Positions 7,088 to 15,407 of a stretch of 29,196 bases of DNA are shown here, one piece after another (position 1 is the stretch's first letter; every line of letters begins with the position of its first letter). The DNA lies in contig JBEKLQ010000044.1 of NCBI GenBank assembly GCA_050010115.1, positions 1-29,196 of the forward strand, read 5' to 3'. The notes under the pieces were generated by a model. That model did not search any database. It worked only from the letters and a program-made list of their open reading frames with translations, and was not told the origin of the DNA. The position numbers and the translations under genes are program-made. This DNA is from JAKACA01 sp050010115 (lineage in GTDB: Bacteria; Actinomycetota; Acidimicrobiia; Acidimicrobiales; Bog-793).

Positions 7088-8757
7088 CTCCCCACCTCCA
7101 TCGTCCCGCCGGCCTGCGCAAGAAACCCGAGCGCGTCCGTCCGCGTCAGCACACCCACCGGGTGCCCGTGGTCGATAACGAGCACGGCCGGCGCTTCCTC
7201 GAGACGGTGCACTGCCAGCTCGACGCTCTCGCCACTTCCGACCGTGGGCATCGGTGGGCTCATCACCTCACGGACGGACCGATCCAGCAGCGAGGCGTCC
7301 TGAAACGCTCGCTGCATGAGGTCCCGTTCGTGCACGGCACCGATCACCTCGGCTTCGGCCAGCGGCGGCTCGGCTTGCACGACAGCGAGCTGGGAGACGT
7401 TGAATTCCTGCATGATGCCGATCGCCTCTCGGGCGGTGTCGTCCGGGTGCACGTGGATCAGCTCGGGCAGCAGGGCCCCCTTGCGCTCGAGGAGGTCGGC
7501 GACGGTCTGGCCCCGCTCCCGAAGGAAGCCGTGATCGGCCATCCACTCGTCGTTGTACAGCTTGGAGAGGTACCCACGGCCTGAGTCCGGGATCAGCGTG
7601 ACGACCACGTCGGTAGCACGGAGCTCAGGTGCCAGTTGCACCGCCGCCCACAGCGCTGTCCCCGTCGATCCTCCGACGAGGATGCCTTCTTCCACACCGA
7701 CGCGCCGAGCCGTGAGGAAGGAGTCGGCGTCGCTGACCATGACCACGCGATCGATCAGGCCAGGGTCATAGGTCGTCGGCCAGAAATCCTCGCCGATCCC
7801 CTCGACGAGATACGGGCGGCCGGAGCCACCTGAGTACACCGAGCCTTCCGGATCAGCGCCGATGATCTGCACCTCCGGGTTCTGCGACTTGAGGTACTTG
7901 GCGATGCCGCTGATCGTGCCGCCGGTCCCGATCCCGGCGACGAAATGGGTCACCCTTCCGGCCGTCTGGCGCCAGATCTCGGGCCCGGTCGTGCGCACGT
8001 GGGACTCCGGGTTCTCCGGATTGCGGTACTGATCCGGGTGGTACGCCCCGGGGATCTCCTCAGCGAGCCGTGCCGTCACCGAGTAGTACGACTCCGGGTG
8101 GTCCGGCGCGACGGCCGACGGGCAGACCACCACTTGGGCACCGTAAGCCCTCAGCAACGCGATCTTCTCCGGCGCCATCTTGTCCGGCATCACGAAGACG
8201 CAGTCATAGCGCCGGCGAGCGGCGACGATCGCGAGCCCGACGCCGGTGTTGCCGGACGTACCCTCGACGATGGTGCCGCCAGGCTTGAGCAGGCCATCTC
8301 GCTCGGCTTGATCAATCATCGCTACGGCTGGGCGGTCCTTCACGCTCCCGCCCGGGTTGAGGAATTCGAGCTTGGCCAGCAGGGGGCACGGCAGGTCCTT
8401 GCCGATCCGATCCAGCCGCACGAGTGGCGTGTTGCCGACGAGGTCGAGCAACGAGCCGGCGACCTCCATCGGTGGGCCGGGGTCGCTGAGGGGGAGGATC
8501 TCCACCCCGGCGAGGTTCGCCCGGCCGGCGACCTCCTCGTCGGTGTACAGCCGGACCGGCAGCCCGGCTCGGTGCAATCGGGCCGCGACCTCGACTGCAT
8601 GCGGCCCGACAACGGTGACCCGCTTAGGGAGACGAGCCCGCAGGTCGGTCATCACCGCCGGCGAGACGTCGGCGTCGCCGAGATTGATCACCCGGCTGTT
8701 GCGAGCAACGAGGAAGTCGGGCGGCGTTGCCCGACCGGCGATGACGAGTACATCCAT
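7084..8757 (-). CDS. cbs: Cystathionine beta-synthase with CBS-domain tail and N-terminal extension
   Basis: 557-aa PLP enzyme condensing serine and homocysteine to cystathionine. The catalytic core starts near residue 97 with SLLDLVGNTPLVRLDRI. The PLP lysine is K140 in NPGGSVKDRPA, the substrate loop is EGTSGNTG (about 165-172), and the phosphate cradle is GIGTGGTISG. A tandem CBS pair occupies roughly residues 435-555, with HVHPDDTAREAIGIMQEFNVSQLAVV in the first repeat. It probably gives nucleotide or SAM regulation. Residues 1-96 are unusual: most actinobacterial homologues begin near the equivalent of M97. The extension looks like a small alpha/beta domain (KRVTVVGPHAVEVAARLHRAGLPVRLY) and has no obvious haem-binding Cys-His pair. 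An alternative start at M97 (8469) has no evident ribosome site. A downstream 4-nt overlap couples it to metB. Confidence 0.92.
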   Translation of the reverse strand: MDVLVIAGRATPPDFLVARNSRVINLGDADVSPAVMTDLRARLPKRVTVVGPHAVEVAARLHRAGLPVRLYTDEEVAGRANLAGVEILPLSDPGPPMEVAGSLLDLVGNTPLVRLDRIGKDLPCPLLAKLEFLNPGGSVKDRPAVAMIDQAERDGLLKPGGTIVEGTSGNTGVGLAIVAARRRYDCVFVMPDKMAPEKIALLRAYGAQVVVCPSAVAPDHPESYYSVTARLAEEIPGAYHPDQYRNPENPESHVRTTGPEIWRQTAGRVTHFVAGIGTGGTISGIAKYLKSQNPEVQIIGADPEGSVYSGGSGRPYLVEGIGEDFWPTTYDPGLIDRVVMVSDADSFLTARRVGVEEGILVGGSTGTALWAAVQLAPELRATDVVVTLIPDSGRGYLSKLYNDEWMADHGFLRERGQTVADLLERKGALLPELIHVHPDDTAREAIGIMQEFNVSQLAVVQAEPPLAEAEVIGAVHERDLMQRAFQDASLLDRSVREVMSPPMPTVGSGESVELAVHRLEEAPAVLVIDHGHPVGVLTRTDALGFLAQAGGTMEVGR

Positions 8758-8790
8758 GCCCCCATGTTGCCTCGCCGCAGCAGTGACCGT

Positions 8791-8805
8791 GGACCAACGT
8801 GGTCC
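8791..8805. promoter_or_regulatory. GGACCA-N3-TGGTCC dyad upstream of cbs-metB
   Basis: A perfect 6-bp inverted repeat with a 3-nt centre lies about 34 bases upstream of the cbs start, in the 92-bp gap after the diguanylate cyclase gene. It could be an operator for a sulfur-metabolism repressor or a leader hairpin. No known SAM riboswitch consensus is evident in this gap. Confidence 0.3.
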
Positions 8806-8849
8806 GGCGGGTCCCGACGGGGCCTGACGGCACCGGCGACGAGCCGAGC

Positions 8850-10649
8850 TCAGTCCGGCCGGTACACGACGACCTGGTCGCGCCCTCGTGCTTTCGCCCG
8901 GTACATCGCCAGATCGGCTTCGTGCACGACCTCCTCGAGCGATGCGCCATGCGCCGGGAACAGGGCGACTCCGATCGACGCCGTGACGGCACCGAGCCCT
9001 TCACAGGTCGGTGGTAGCGACCCGAGATCGTTGCGGACCGACTCGGCCACGCGCTCGGCACCTCGGGCATCCGCGTTGTGCAGCACCAGAAGAAACTCGT
9101 CGCCCCCAAAGCGAACCGCCGCGTCGCCTGAGCGCACCGCTCCCGCCAGCACGCGGGCGGCGTTGCGCAGCGTGACGTCGCCGACGGCGTGCCCACAGGT
9201 GTCGTTGACGCGCTTGAAGTGATCGAGGTCGACGAGGAGCAAGGCGAGCTCGGAACCCGACCGCAGCGCTTGAGCTGCCTCGCGTGGCGCCAGCTCGTCC
9301 CACCACCGTTTGTTGAGCAAGCCCGTCAGCTTGTCGGTGACGACCCGCTGCTCCAGCTCGCCGTAGAGCTGAGCGCTCCGCCAAGCTGCCGCGGCGAGAT
9401 AGCCGACCAGCGCGCAGCGCTCCATGTCCTCGGCGCTGAATTGGTCGATCCCGTCGCGCCAGACATCGAGCACTCCGAGCCGGTGATCGCCTGCGATCAG
9501 CGGGATCACGAGCAACGACTCGTCGTAACGGCCGCCCACGCTGCCGGGTATGTGAACGGCTTCGCTGTGAGCGAACGTGTCGCCGCAGTTGTAGTGCTCC
9601 CCCCGAAGGAACGCCCATCCGGTGATCCCCGTGTCCATGAGGTCGTCAAGGTCGCTGAGCCCTTCCATTCCCGCGCCAACGACGACGCGCGGCCGGAGTG
9701 TGTAGCTGTCCCAGTCGGCTTGGAAGATCGCCAGCCGATCGACCGGCAGCACGCGCGGGAGCAGCTCGGCCACCGTCTCGAGGATGTGGCGCGGGTCGTG
9801 CTCGGCTTGAAGACTCCGAGCCGCCTCGCCCAGCGCGCGGGCGAATTCGCGGTCGTCCGGATTGGCGCTCACCTCCGGCAGCGGGGTGTAGGAGACAGGG
9901 ACCCGCTCTTCGTCGTGGCGGCCCAGCACGACACGCACGGCCCGCTCGCGAAACCACGAGCGATTGACAACCTGATCGCCTTCCTCGGCCACCGACGGGT
10001 CCAGCACCACCGGTGCCTGCAACTGTTTGCCGATACCGATCTGCAACCCGATTTCGAGCCACATCTGGGCGGACCGTTCGTCGTCGACCCCGCGGGCGAT
10101 CGTCCGCGTGCCGAGCCTGCCGAAGTACGACATCAACGCCGCCACCTCGGCGCGTGCCCGCGGCTCGGTCAGCACCCGCCGCATGAGATCCGGATCCAAG
10201 AACGCGAACGCCGGTTGCAGATCGGCTGCCTCCGCGTCGGCCAGCGAGGCAACCCCGATGCAGTCCAGCGCGACACCGAAGCCCAGCTCGACGAGCCACC
10301 GTGCACGCTTCAGTTGCTGGGCACGATCCAGACCAGACTCGAGCGGCGGGAGAAGCCACACCAGCTCCGCCGGCATCACGCCGGCGGCAGCCGTCTTGAC
10401 CGGCAGCTCGGCTTCGAGCTCAGCGAACAAGGCCTCGTCGGCCGCCAGGATCATGACGGCAGGGTTCACGACCGGTACCAGCTCGAGCGCCCGCTCGAAC
10501 TCGGTCACCGGTTGTGGCTGCCCGTGTGACGGGCGGCGCAACACCTCGTAGCCGACGGCACTGCGGTCGCCGATCTCGAGGATCGGCTGGAGGGCAACCC
10601 CCTCGTGAGCATCGACCGCCCTGGGGCGCGAAGCGGCGGCTTGGGCCAT
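8850..10649 (-). CDS. Degenerate EAL - GAF - GGDEF diguanylate cyclase
   Basis: 599-aa predicted cytoplasmic signalling protein that would make cyclic di-GMP. Residues about 15-225 resemble an EAL domain, but the signature reads EVL (YEVLRRP, 35-37) and the later catalytic motifs are eroded (LDCIGVAS and TIARGVDD where DDFG and EGVE are expected), so it is probably a non-catalytic sensory domain. A GAF-like domain spans about 285-425. The GGDEF domain spans about 435-595, with DKLTGLLNKR (439-448), intact GGDEF at 515-519 and an RSGD inhibitory I-site at 506-509 exactly five residues before it. The cyclase should therefore be active and product-inhibited. The start at 10649 is chosen because sequence further upstream in frame looks non-coding and runs into the next gene; a GTG at 10700 is an alternative. 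There is no membrane segment. Confidence 0.87.
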   Translation of the reverse strand: MAQAAASRPRAVDAHEGVALQPILEIGDRSAVGYEVLRRPSHGQPQPVTEFERALELVPVVNPAVMILAADEALFAELEAELPVKTAAAGVMPAELVWLLPPLESGLDRAQQLKRARWLVELGFGVALDCIGVASLADAEAADLQPAFAFLDPDLMRRVLTEPRARAEVAALMSYFGRLGTRTIARGVDDERSAQMWLEIGLQIGIGKQLQAPVVLDPSVAEEGDQVVNRSWFRERAVRVVLGRHDEERVPVSYTPLPEVSANPDDREFARALGEAARSLQAEHDPRHILETVAELLPRVLPVDRLAIFQADWDSYTLRPRVVVGAGMEGLSDLDDLMDTGITGWAFLRGEHYNCGDTFAHSEAVHIPGSVGGRYDESLLVIPLIAGDHRLGVLDVWRDGIDQFSAEDMERCALVGYLAAAAWRSAQLYGELEQRVVTDKLTGLLNKRWWDELAPREAAQALRSGSELALLLVDLDHFKRVNDTCGHAVGDVTLRNAARVLAGAVRSGDAAVRFGGDEFLLVLHNADARGAERVAESVRNDLGSLPPTCEGLGAVTASIGVALFPAHGASLEEVVHEADLAMYRAKARGRDQVVVYRPD

Positions 10650-10852
10650 CTCCGCTGATGTGCCGCCCGAGCCTTCGCTCCCGGACGCCGTTACGCCCAC
10701 CGCGAAATCGTAGTGGGAGGAACGGTCCCGGTGGTAGCTGGCTTCCGCACAAGCCACGCCCGCTTCACCTCCCGCCTCGCGATGACCGATCGCGCCCAAC
10801 CTCGATGCGCCGGAGATGATCCTCGACCGGTCCGCCAGCGGCCGCCGACGAA

Positions 10853-12139
10853 TCAAGAGTACCGGGCGCCTCCGGCTCCCACTCGCCGGTCTGCGACGGC
10901 GGCCTTCAGGTCGGCCACCAGTCGGTCGAGCACACCGGCGTGCGCGGGCGACAGCATGAGGTGCAGTCCCCGCGGCTCGACGTTGCGGTTGAGGTACCAG
11001 CCTCGATCCGCCATCGCGTCGGCGACGCCGTAGAGGTCGACGGTGTCGGAGGCGAGCGCCAGGACGGGCCCGATCGGCTCGCCGACGACCGAGATCTCGC
11101 CCAGGTCGGCGACCGCTGACCGAACGACCAGGGTCACGTCCATCAGCCCGCGGACGATCTCGGAGTACCCCTCGATACCGAGGTAGTTGATGACGGCCCA
11201 GCTGCAGGCGATCGGCGATGCCGGACGGGCTCCGGCCATCGCCGCCGACCCGTACAGACCGGCCGGCCATTGGTCGTACAAGAAGCCCTGATGCCCGAAC
11301 CAGTCGTCGTCCCGGTGCAGCAGGACCGACGCGCCCTTCGGCACGTAACCGTACTTGTGCACGTCCACCGAGATCGCCGTGACGCCCGGGACGCGGAAGT
11401 CCCAAAGCGGTACGTCGTGGCCGAGACGCTCGAGGAACGGCAGCACCATCCCCCCGATACAGGCATCCACATGGCAGCCAGCGCCGGCCTCGGCTGCGAT
11501 CCCGGCCAGATCCTCCACCGGATCCATGACGCCGTAGGGGTAGGAGAACGCCGAGGCCACGATCACAGCCGTCCGATCGCCCACCGCATCCCGCACAGCG
11601 GTCGCATCGGCGCGCCAGTGACCGTCCAGCGGGACCTGCACCAGATCAAGGCCGAAGTAGTGCGCCGCTTTGGCATAGGCAGGGTGGGCAGACCTGGCCG
11701 CCACGATCTGCGGCCGGTCGATGCCCCGTGCACGGGCCCGCTGGCGGTGGGCGAGCATCGACATGAGAATGGACTCGGTGCCTCCGGACGTCATGGCGCC
11801 CGCCGGTCCGGAATGCTCAGCCGGCCGCTTCAGCAGCGATGCCAATGCCTGCACGACCTCCGACTCGAGTGCGGCGAGCTCAGGAAACCGGAACGGGTTC
11901 AAGGCGTTGCCGAACAGATAGCGGGAGTTCACCTCGACGATCAGCTGCTCGATGTCCGGTCGACCGGATGGGTAGGCGAGACCGAACAGCCTCGCGGCGC
12001 GCACGTCCGGCTCGGATGCCTGTCGATCACCGAGTTGCTCCAGTACCGCAGCGGCCGCCAGCCCCTGTTCGCGCATGGCCTCACGGTACCGGTCGCCGGC
12101 GGGCGGAGCCGGTCGTGAGCCGGCGCTGGGGCGATCCAT
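10853..12139 (-). CDS. PLP-dependent decarboxylase/lyase, sphingosine-1-phosphate lyase-like
   Basis: About 428 aa, group II PLP decarboxylase fold (glutamate decarboxylase/sphingosine-1-phosphate lyase superfamily). Visible motifs are SRYLFGNALNPFRFPELAALE, the phosphate-cup motif MTSGGTESILMSMLA (about 116-130), HVDACIGGMVLP with the Asp that pairs with the pyridine nitrogen, and SVDVHKYGYVPKGASVLLHRD with the PLP lysine at about residue 262. The last motif follows the S1P-lyase pattern more closely than glutamate decarboxylase. Unlike eukaryotic S1P lyase there is no N-terminal membrane anchor. The start is uncertain: ATG at 12139 leaves 31 bp to the divergent gene, and ATG at 12078 is an alternative preceded by GTGAGG. 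The true substrate is unknown; a sphingoid phosphate, an amino acid or a phosphoethanolamine-releasing reaction are all possible. Confidence 0.85.
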   Translation of the reverse strand: MDRPSAGSRPAPPAGDRYREAMREQGLAAAAVLEQLGDRQASEPDVRAARLFGLAYPSGRPDIEQLIVEVNSRYLFGNALNPFRFPELAALESEVVQALASLLKRPAEHSGPAGAMTSGGTESILMSMLAHRQRARARGIDRPQIVAARSAHPAYAKAAHYFGLDLVQVPLDGHWRADATAVRDAVGDRTAVIVASAFSYPYGVMDPVEDLAGIAAEAGAGCHVDACIGGMVLPFLERLGHDVPLWDFRVPGVTAISVDVHKYGYVPKGASVLLHRDDDWFGHQGFLYDQWPAGLYGSAAMAGARPASPIACSWAVINYLGIEGYSEIVRGLMDVTLVVRSAVADLGEISVVGEPIGPVLALASDTVDLYGVADAMADRGWYLNRNVEPRGLHLMLSPAHAGVLDRLVADLKAAVADRRVGAGGARYS

Positions 12140-12170
12140 CGCACGGACCGCCGTGACTACCATCCGGGGG

Positions 12171-12671
12171 ATGACCGAGATTCGCGACGCCGGCACGTCC
12201 GAGACCTGGCGAAAGGACGCAGCCAAAGCGGCGTTCAACGCAGCCTGGGACCTCATCGACCGGAGCGACCGGGAGCCGGACGACGACGCCGAGATGGTCG
12301 TCGCCGCTTGCGCATCCCGCTACCTCTGGGAAGGTGTCGGTGGCGACGAACAGCGCACCGTGGGTGACTGGCAGGTCGCACATGTCGCGAGTCTTCTCGG
12401 AGACGCCGCCCTCGCGCTGAGGTTCGCTGCGCGCTCGCTCGCGGTCGTCGAGGCAAATGGCTGGAGCGATTGGCGACTCGCATCCGCGCTGGAAGGAATG
12501 GCGCGAGCGTTCGCCACGGCGGGAGACGTGGAGGCCCGCGACTCGTACGCCGCTCGCTGTCGGGACGTCCTCGCGACGATGACGGATCGCGAGGATCGCG
12601 TACTGATCGCATCCCAGCTGGCGACCGTGCCCGGCATCGAGGCGGCACCCGCTGAGGGGACGACTGAATGA
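12171..12671 (+). CDS. Conserved-looking helical protein, function unknown
   Basis: 166-aa soluble protein, mostly alpha-helical with a TPR-like flavour: WQVAHVASLLGDAALALRFAARSLAVVEANGW followed by DWRLASALEGMARAFATAGDVEARDSYAARCRDVLA. I do not recognise a named family. ATG 12171 is chosen because GGGGG lies directly before it and because an upstream in-frame start would run over the divergent gene. Its stop overlaps the start of the serine hydrolase gene (ATGA), so the two are translationally coupled, suggesting a shared process. No signal peptide or membrane segment is visible. Confidence 0.75.
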   Translation: MTEIRDAGTSETWRKDAAKAAFNAAWDLIDRSDREPDDDAEMVVAACASRYLWEGVGGDEQRTVGDWQVAHVASLLGDAALALRFAARSLAVVEANGWSDWRLASALEGMARAFATAGDVEARDSYAARCRDVLATMTDREDRVLIASQLATVPGIEAAPAEGTTE

Positions 12672-14026
12672 GGCTCAATGCCCGGCAGGTGCGCGACGCT
12701 GCCGCCATCGCCGAGGCGTGGATCCGCAACCACGCGTTCCTCGCGGAGACACCCTCGGTCGCCTACGCCATCTCTCATCGGGGCTCTCCCGTCCTCACCG
12801 GCGCCTGGGGTGTCGCCGACATCGCCTCGGGCGCCGTCGCTACGGAGCACACCGGCTTCCGTGTGGCGTCGATCACCAAGACATTCACGGCGACACTGAT
12901 CATGCAGCTCGTCGAGCGCGGCAAGGTGCGCCTCGATGACCCAGTCACGTCGTACTTGAGCTGGATCAAGCCCTCGGTCGAAGGGTCCGGCCTGACCGTG
13001 CGCCATCTCCTCACCCACAGCGGCGGCATCATCCGGGACGGATCGTGCGGTTGGCGACACGGCGAGTTCCCGAGCCGCGAGCAGCTGCACCTCGAGCTCA
13101 GCCAGCGGGCGATGTTCGCGGAGCCTGCAGTCGGCTTCCGGTACTCCAACATGGCCTACGCGCTGCTCGGTGAGATCGTCGAAGCCACGACTGGCCGCCA
13201 GTTCGCCAAGGCGATCGACCGTTCGATCGCGAAGCCGCTCGGCCTCGAGGAGTCGGGTACCTGGCTCTCGCCTCGTCTCCGGTCGACGCTGGCGACGGGC
13301 TACTCGCGCCGGATACCCGGCGAGGAGCGACGGCCGGAACCGCCGAGCGAGGCAGCCGCCTTTGAGCCCGCCGGCGGGCTGATCTCGACCGTTGGTGACC
13401 TGCTCGCATACCAGCAGGCTCACTTTCCCGGTGACACCCGGCTCTTGAGCGATCTCAGCAAACGCGAGATGCAGCGAGCGCAGTGGATGCGCTCCGAAGA
13501 GCCCCATCACGGTTACGGCTGGATGATCTGGACGGTCGACGGGATCGCTCTCCGCGGGCACAGCGGCGGGTACCCGGGTTTTGTCACGAGGATCGGCTTC
13601 TCTCCCGATCTGCAACTGGCTGCGGCAGTCCTCACCAACACGATCGGCTACCTGCCAGGCGCTGCTCTCGACGTGATCTTCCACACGATCGCACGGGTCC
13701 ATGCGATCTGGGACGATGCCGCGGCGACTTCGCACGGGCTTACTCGGGCCTCACTCGGTCGCTTCACCGGTCTGTACCGGGGCGATTGGGGCGACGTGAT
13801 CATCGGTCGCGTGAACAACTCCTTGTACTTGATCCAGCCTGCCGAGGACCGGCCGATGCGGCTGCCGTCTCGCCTGTCGGCGGTCGACGAGCCGGGACGT
13901 TTCTTGATCGTCGACCACGACGACTACGGCCACCGCGGCGAGGAGATCACGTTCGAGCTCGACGAGGCGAGCCGTGTCCAGGTGCTCCGATACGGGCGCC
14001 ACGCCATGCGACCGGTGGCGGGCTAG
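12668..14026 (+). CDS. Beta-lactamase-fold serine hydrolase (class C/esterase type)
   Basis: 452-aa penicillin-binding-protein-like serine hydrolase. The nucleophile motif SITK is at 68-71, the second catalytic motif YSN at 159-161 (FRYSNMAYALLGEIVE), and the third motif is HSGG in LRGHSGGYPGF, standing for the KTG box. LLTHSGGI near 115-121 is also typical. A C-terminal domain of about 110 residues follows the catalytic domain. Its end (GEEITFELDEASRVQVLRYG) resembles the beta-barrel extensions found in D-aminopeptidase and esterase members. There is no signal peptide, so the enzyme is probably cytoplasmic and acts on a small ester, amide or D-amino-acid peptide rather than on cell-wall beta-lactam targets. 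It is translationally coupled to the upstream 166-aa gene. Confidence 0.9.
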   Translation: MRLNARQVRDAAAIAEAWIRNHAFLAETPSVAYAISHRGSPVLTGAWGVADIASGAVATEHTGFRVASITKTFTATLIMQLVERGKVRLDDPVTSYLSWIKPSVEGSGLTVRHLLTHSGGIIRDGSCGWRHGEFPSREQLHLELSQRAMFAEPAVGFRYSNMAYALLGEIVEATTGRQFAKAIDRSIAKPLGLEESGTWLSPRLRSTLATGYSRRIPGEERRPEPPSEAAAFEPAGGLISTVGDLLAYQQAHFPGDTRLLSDLSKREMQRAQWMRSEEPHHGYGWMIWTVDGIALRGHSGGYPGFVTRIGFSPDLQLAAAVLTNTIGYLPGAALDVIFHTIARVHAIWDDAAATSHGLTRASLGRFTGLYRGDWGDVIIGRVNNSLYLIQPAEDRPMRLPSRLSAVDEPGRFLIVDHDDYGHRGEEITFELDEASRVQVLRYGRHAMRPVAG

Positions 14027-14077
14027 GTCAGGTCCGCTTCACGCGCCGCGCTGCCCACTCAGCCATGTCGGCCTACC

Positions 14078-14926
14078 TCAGCCGCCATCGGCGAGCGAGG
14101 GCCGGTGGACAGCCTCCGTGCCGGCATCGTCGTCGGGTGAGGCGGGCGAGGCCGTAGTCGCCACCGGTGCTGCGGGTGAGACGGGGACCGACTCGGTCCT
14201 CGGCTTCTCGCCGGTGTCGACGAGATCCTGAGCGACTTCCCGGAGCTTGCGGTTCAAGTGCTGTGAAGCCCGGCGCAGGATGACGAACGCCTCGTCTGCG
14301 CTGATGCGCTCGCGCTCCATCAAGATGCCCTGAGCCTGCCCGATCACCTCGCGGGTCGCCAGTGCTGCCTGGAAGTTGCCGGCTCGCCGCTCCTCATCCT
14401 CATGGGCCCGGGCCGAGGCGATCGCCAGTCCCGCCAACGAGGCCAGGATCAACCCTTTGGCGCGATCGACGACCCCGAACGCGCCGGGATACCGGGCATA
14501 CAGGTTGAGGGCACCGACCGTGCCATCAGCCGATAAGCAAAGCGCGAACACGCTTCGCAACCCTCTCGCTGTCGCTTCCGGGGCGAACTTGGGCCAACGA
14601 GCGTCGACCGCCAGATCGTCAGCGTAGATGGTGGTCCCGTCAGCGACGGCCTGGAGACAGGGGCCCTCGCCGGTCCGGCACTGGATCGCGTCGACCTCCG
14701 CCACGATCGGGTCGGTGTGGGCACGAGTCGTGATCGCCGCTCTCTCGCGCAAGAAGACGCCCGCGAAGTCGCAGCCCTCAATCGTGGCGACGGCGAGATC
14801 CACGACCCGCTGCAAGGTGTCGTCGACGTTCGGCGCCAGGAACAACGTCCGGGCCGTCTCGGCGATATTCGCAGGAAACTCTGAAAGGCTGTCCTCCGTC
14901 GCAGTGGGCTGATCGATGCCGGCCAT
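14078..14926 (-). CDS. GAF-ANTAR domain RNA-binding antitermination regulator
   Basis: 282-aa two-domain regulator. A GAF sensor domain spans about 20-175, with RTGEGPCLQAVADGTTIYADDLAVDARWPKF, the usual actinobacterial GAF core. An ANTAR domain spans about 183-236, with REVIGQAQGILMERERISADEAFVILRRASQHLNRKLREVA; the family uses this to bind paired-hexaloop RNA hairpins and prevent termination. A low-complexity Pro/Ala/Ser tail of about 45 residues follows. The start at 14926 is supported by CAGGAC just upstream; longer in-frame starts would invade the divergent intergenic region. The adjacent divergent small-protein/desaturase operon is a possible but unproven target. The gene converges on the serine hydrolase. 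Confidence 0.9.
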   Translation of the reverse strand: MAGIDQPTATEDSLSEFPANIAETARTLFLAPNVDDTLQRVVDLAVATIEGCDFAGVFLRERAAITTRAHTDPIVAEVDAIQCRTGEGPCLQAVADGTTIYADDLAVDARWPKFAPEATARGLRSVFALCLSADGTVGALNLYARYPGAFGVVDRAKGLILASLAGLAIASARAHEDEERRAGNFQAALATREVIGQAQGILMERERISADEAFVILRRASQHLNRKLREVAQDLVDTGEKPRTESVPVSPAAPVATTASPASPDDDAGTEAVHRPSLADGG

Positions 14927-15078
14927 AGTCCTGCGACCATCAGAGCACCTGGGCGGTCGGTGTTCAAGGGCGGCACCGTCGAGCCCCGCTGACCGAGTAC
15001 TCTTACGTTGCCTTCGACAGCGAGGGTTCCTTGCGGGCGACCTGCGTTGCCCGCTGCAACCCTTGGAGGCTTCGACCC

Positions 15079-15129
15079 GTGTCGAGCTACTTGCTGGCAG
15101 CCGACGGCTACCCGTCGGTCCTGGGTTGA
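15079..15129 (+). CDS. Possible 16-residue leader peptide (or frameshifted gene start)
   Basis: GTG-initiated mini-ORF encoding VSSYLLAADGYPSVLG, preceded by a good ribosome site GGAGG at 15065-15069. Its TGA overlaps a TTG codon opening the next frame (TTGA), so it could couple translation into the following small protein. Alternatively, a single indel may have separated the real N-terminus from the rest of that protein. Confidence 0.3.
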   Translation: MSSYLLAADGYPSVLG

Positions 15130-15407
15130 GCCGCGCTGTGGCCGAACGTGCACACACCGTCCTCGACTTGGCGCGGCGCGAGGTCGGCCTGTCCCACAGC
15201 CAGTTGTGGATGCGCTACTTCGCGCTCGGGGGGATGAGCACACCGCTCGCGCTCGAAGCCTTCCTCCTCGGCGCCCTCGAACCAACCAGCCACGATCATG
15301 ACGTGATCGCGCACGCGCTCAACGAGCGCTGCGTCGAGCTCGGAGGGAACCATTCGGTTCCGTACGCGGCCGACGAGACCCACAGACCAGAGAAGGAAGA
15401 CGAATGA
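15126..15407 (+). CDS. Small protein of unknown function, coupled to desaturase
   Basis: About 93 aa (TTG 15126) or 89 aa (GTG 15138); the start is uncertain. The protein reads AERAHTVLDLARREVGLSHSQLWMRYFALGGMSTPLALEAFLLGAL, then a helical second half DVIAHALNERCVELGGNHSVPYAADE. I do not recognise the family. The hydrophobic-amphipathic helices and lack of a signal peptide suggest a small cytoplasmic helical protein. It ends in an ATGA overlap with the desaturase gene, which implies co-translation and a role tied to fatty acid desaturation or its regulation. The same pairing in other genomes would be the best clue. Confidence 0.6.
   Translation: MSRAVAERAHTVLDLARREVGLSHSQLWMRYFALGGMSTPLALEAFLLGALEPTSHDHDVIAHALNERCVELGGNHSVPYAADETHRPEKEDE

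Noticed and set aside
8758..8849. SAM or other sulfur riboswitch upstream of cbs
   Set aside because: Only a short dyad is visible; the gap is too short and lacks the conserved elements I know for SAM riboswitches.
7945..10529. Long plus-strand open frames opposite cbs and the diguanylate cyclase
   Set aside because: Both overlap genes with unmistakable motifs on the other strand and show no domains of their own.
10650..11405. Upstream open frame joined to the diguanylate cyclase
   Set aside because: Its product is Arg/Gly/Pro-rich low-quality sequence lying over the PLP lyase gene on the same strand in another frame; typical GC-rich shadow frame.
12320..13735. Long minus-strand open frame opposite the 166-aa gene and serine hydrolase
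   Set aside because: Antisense shadow of a gene with all catalytic motifs; composition is Arg/Asp/Gly-rich.
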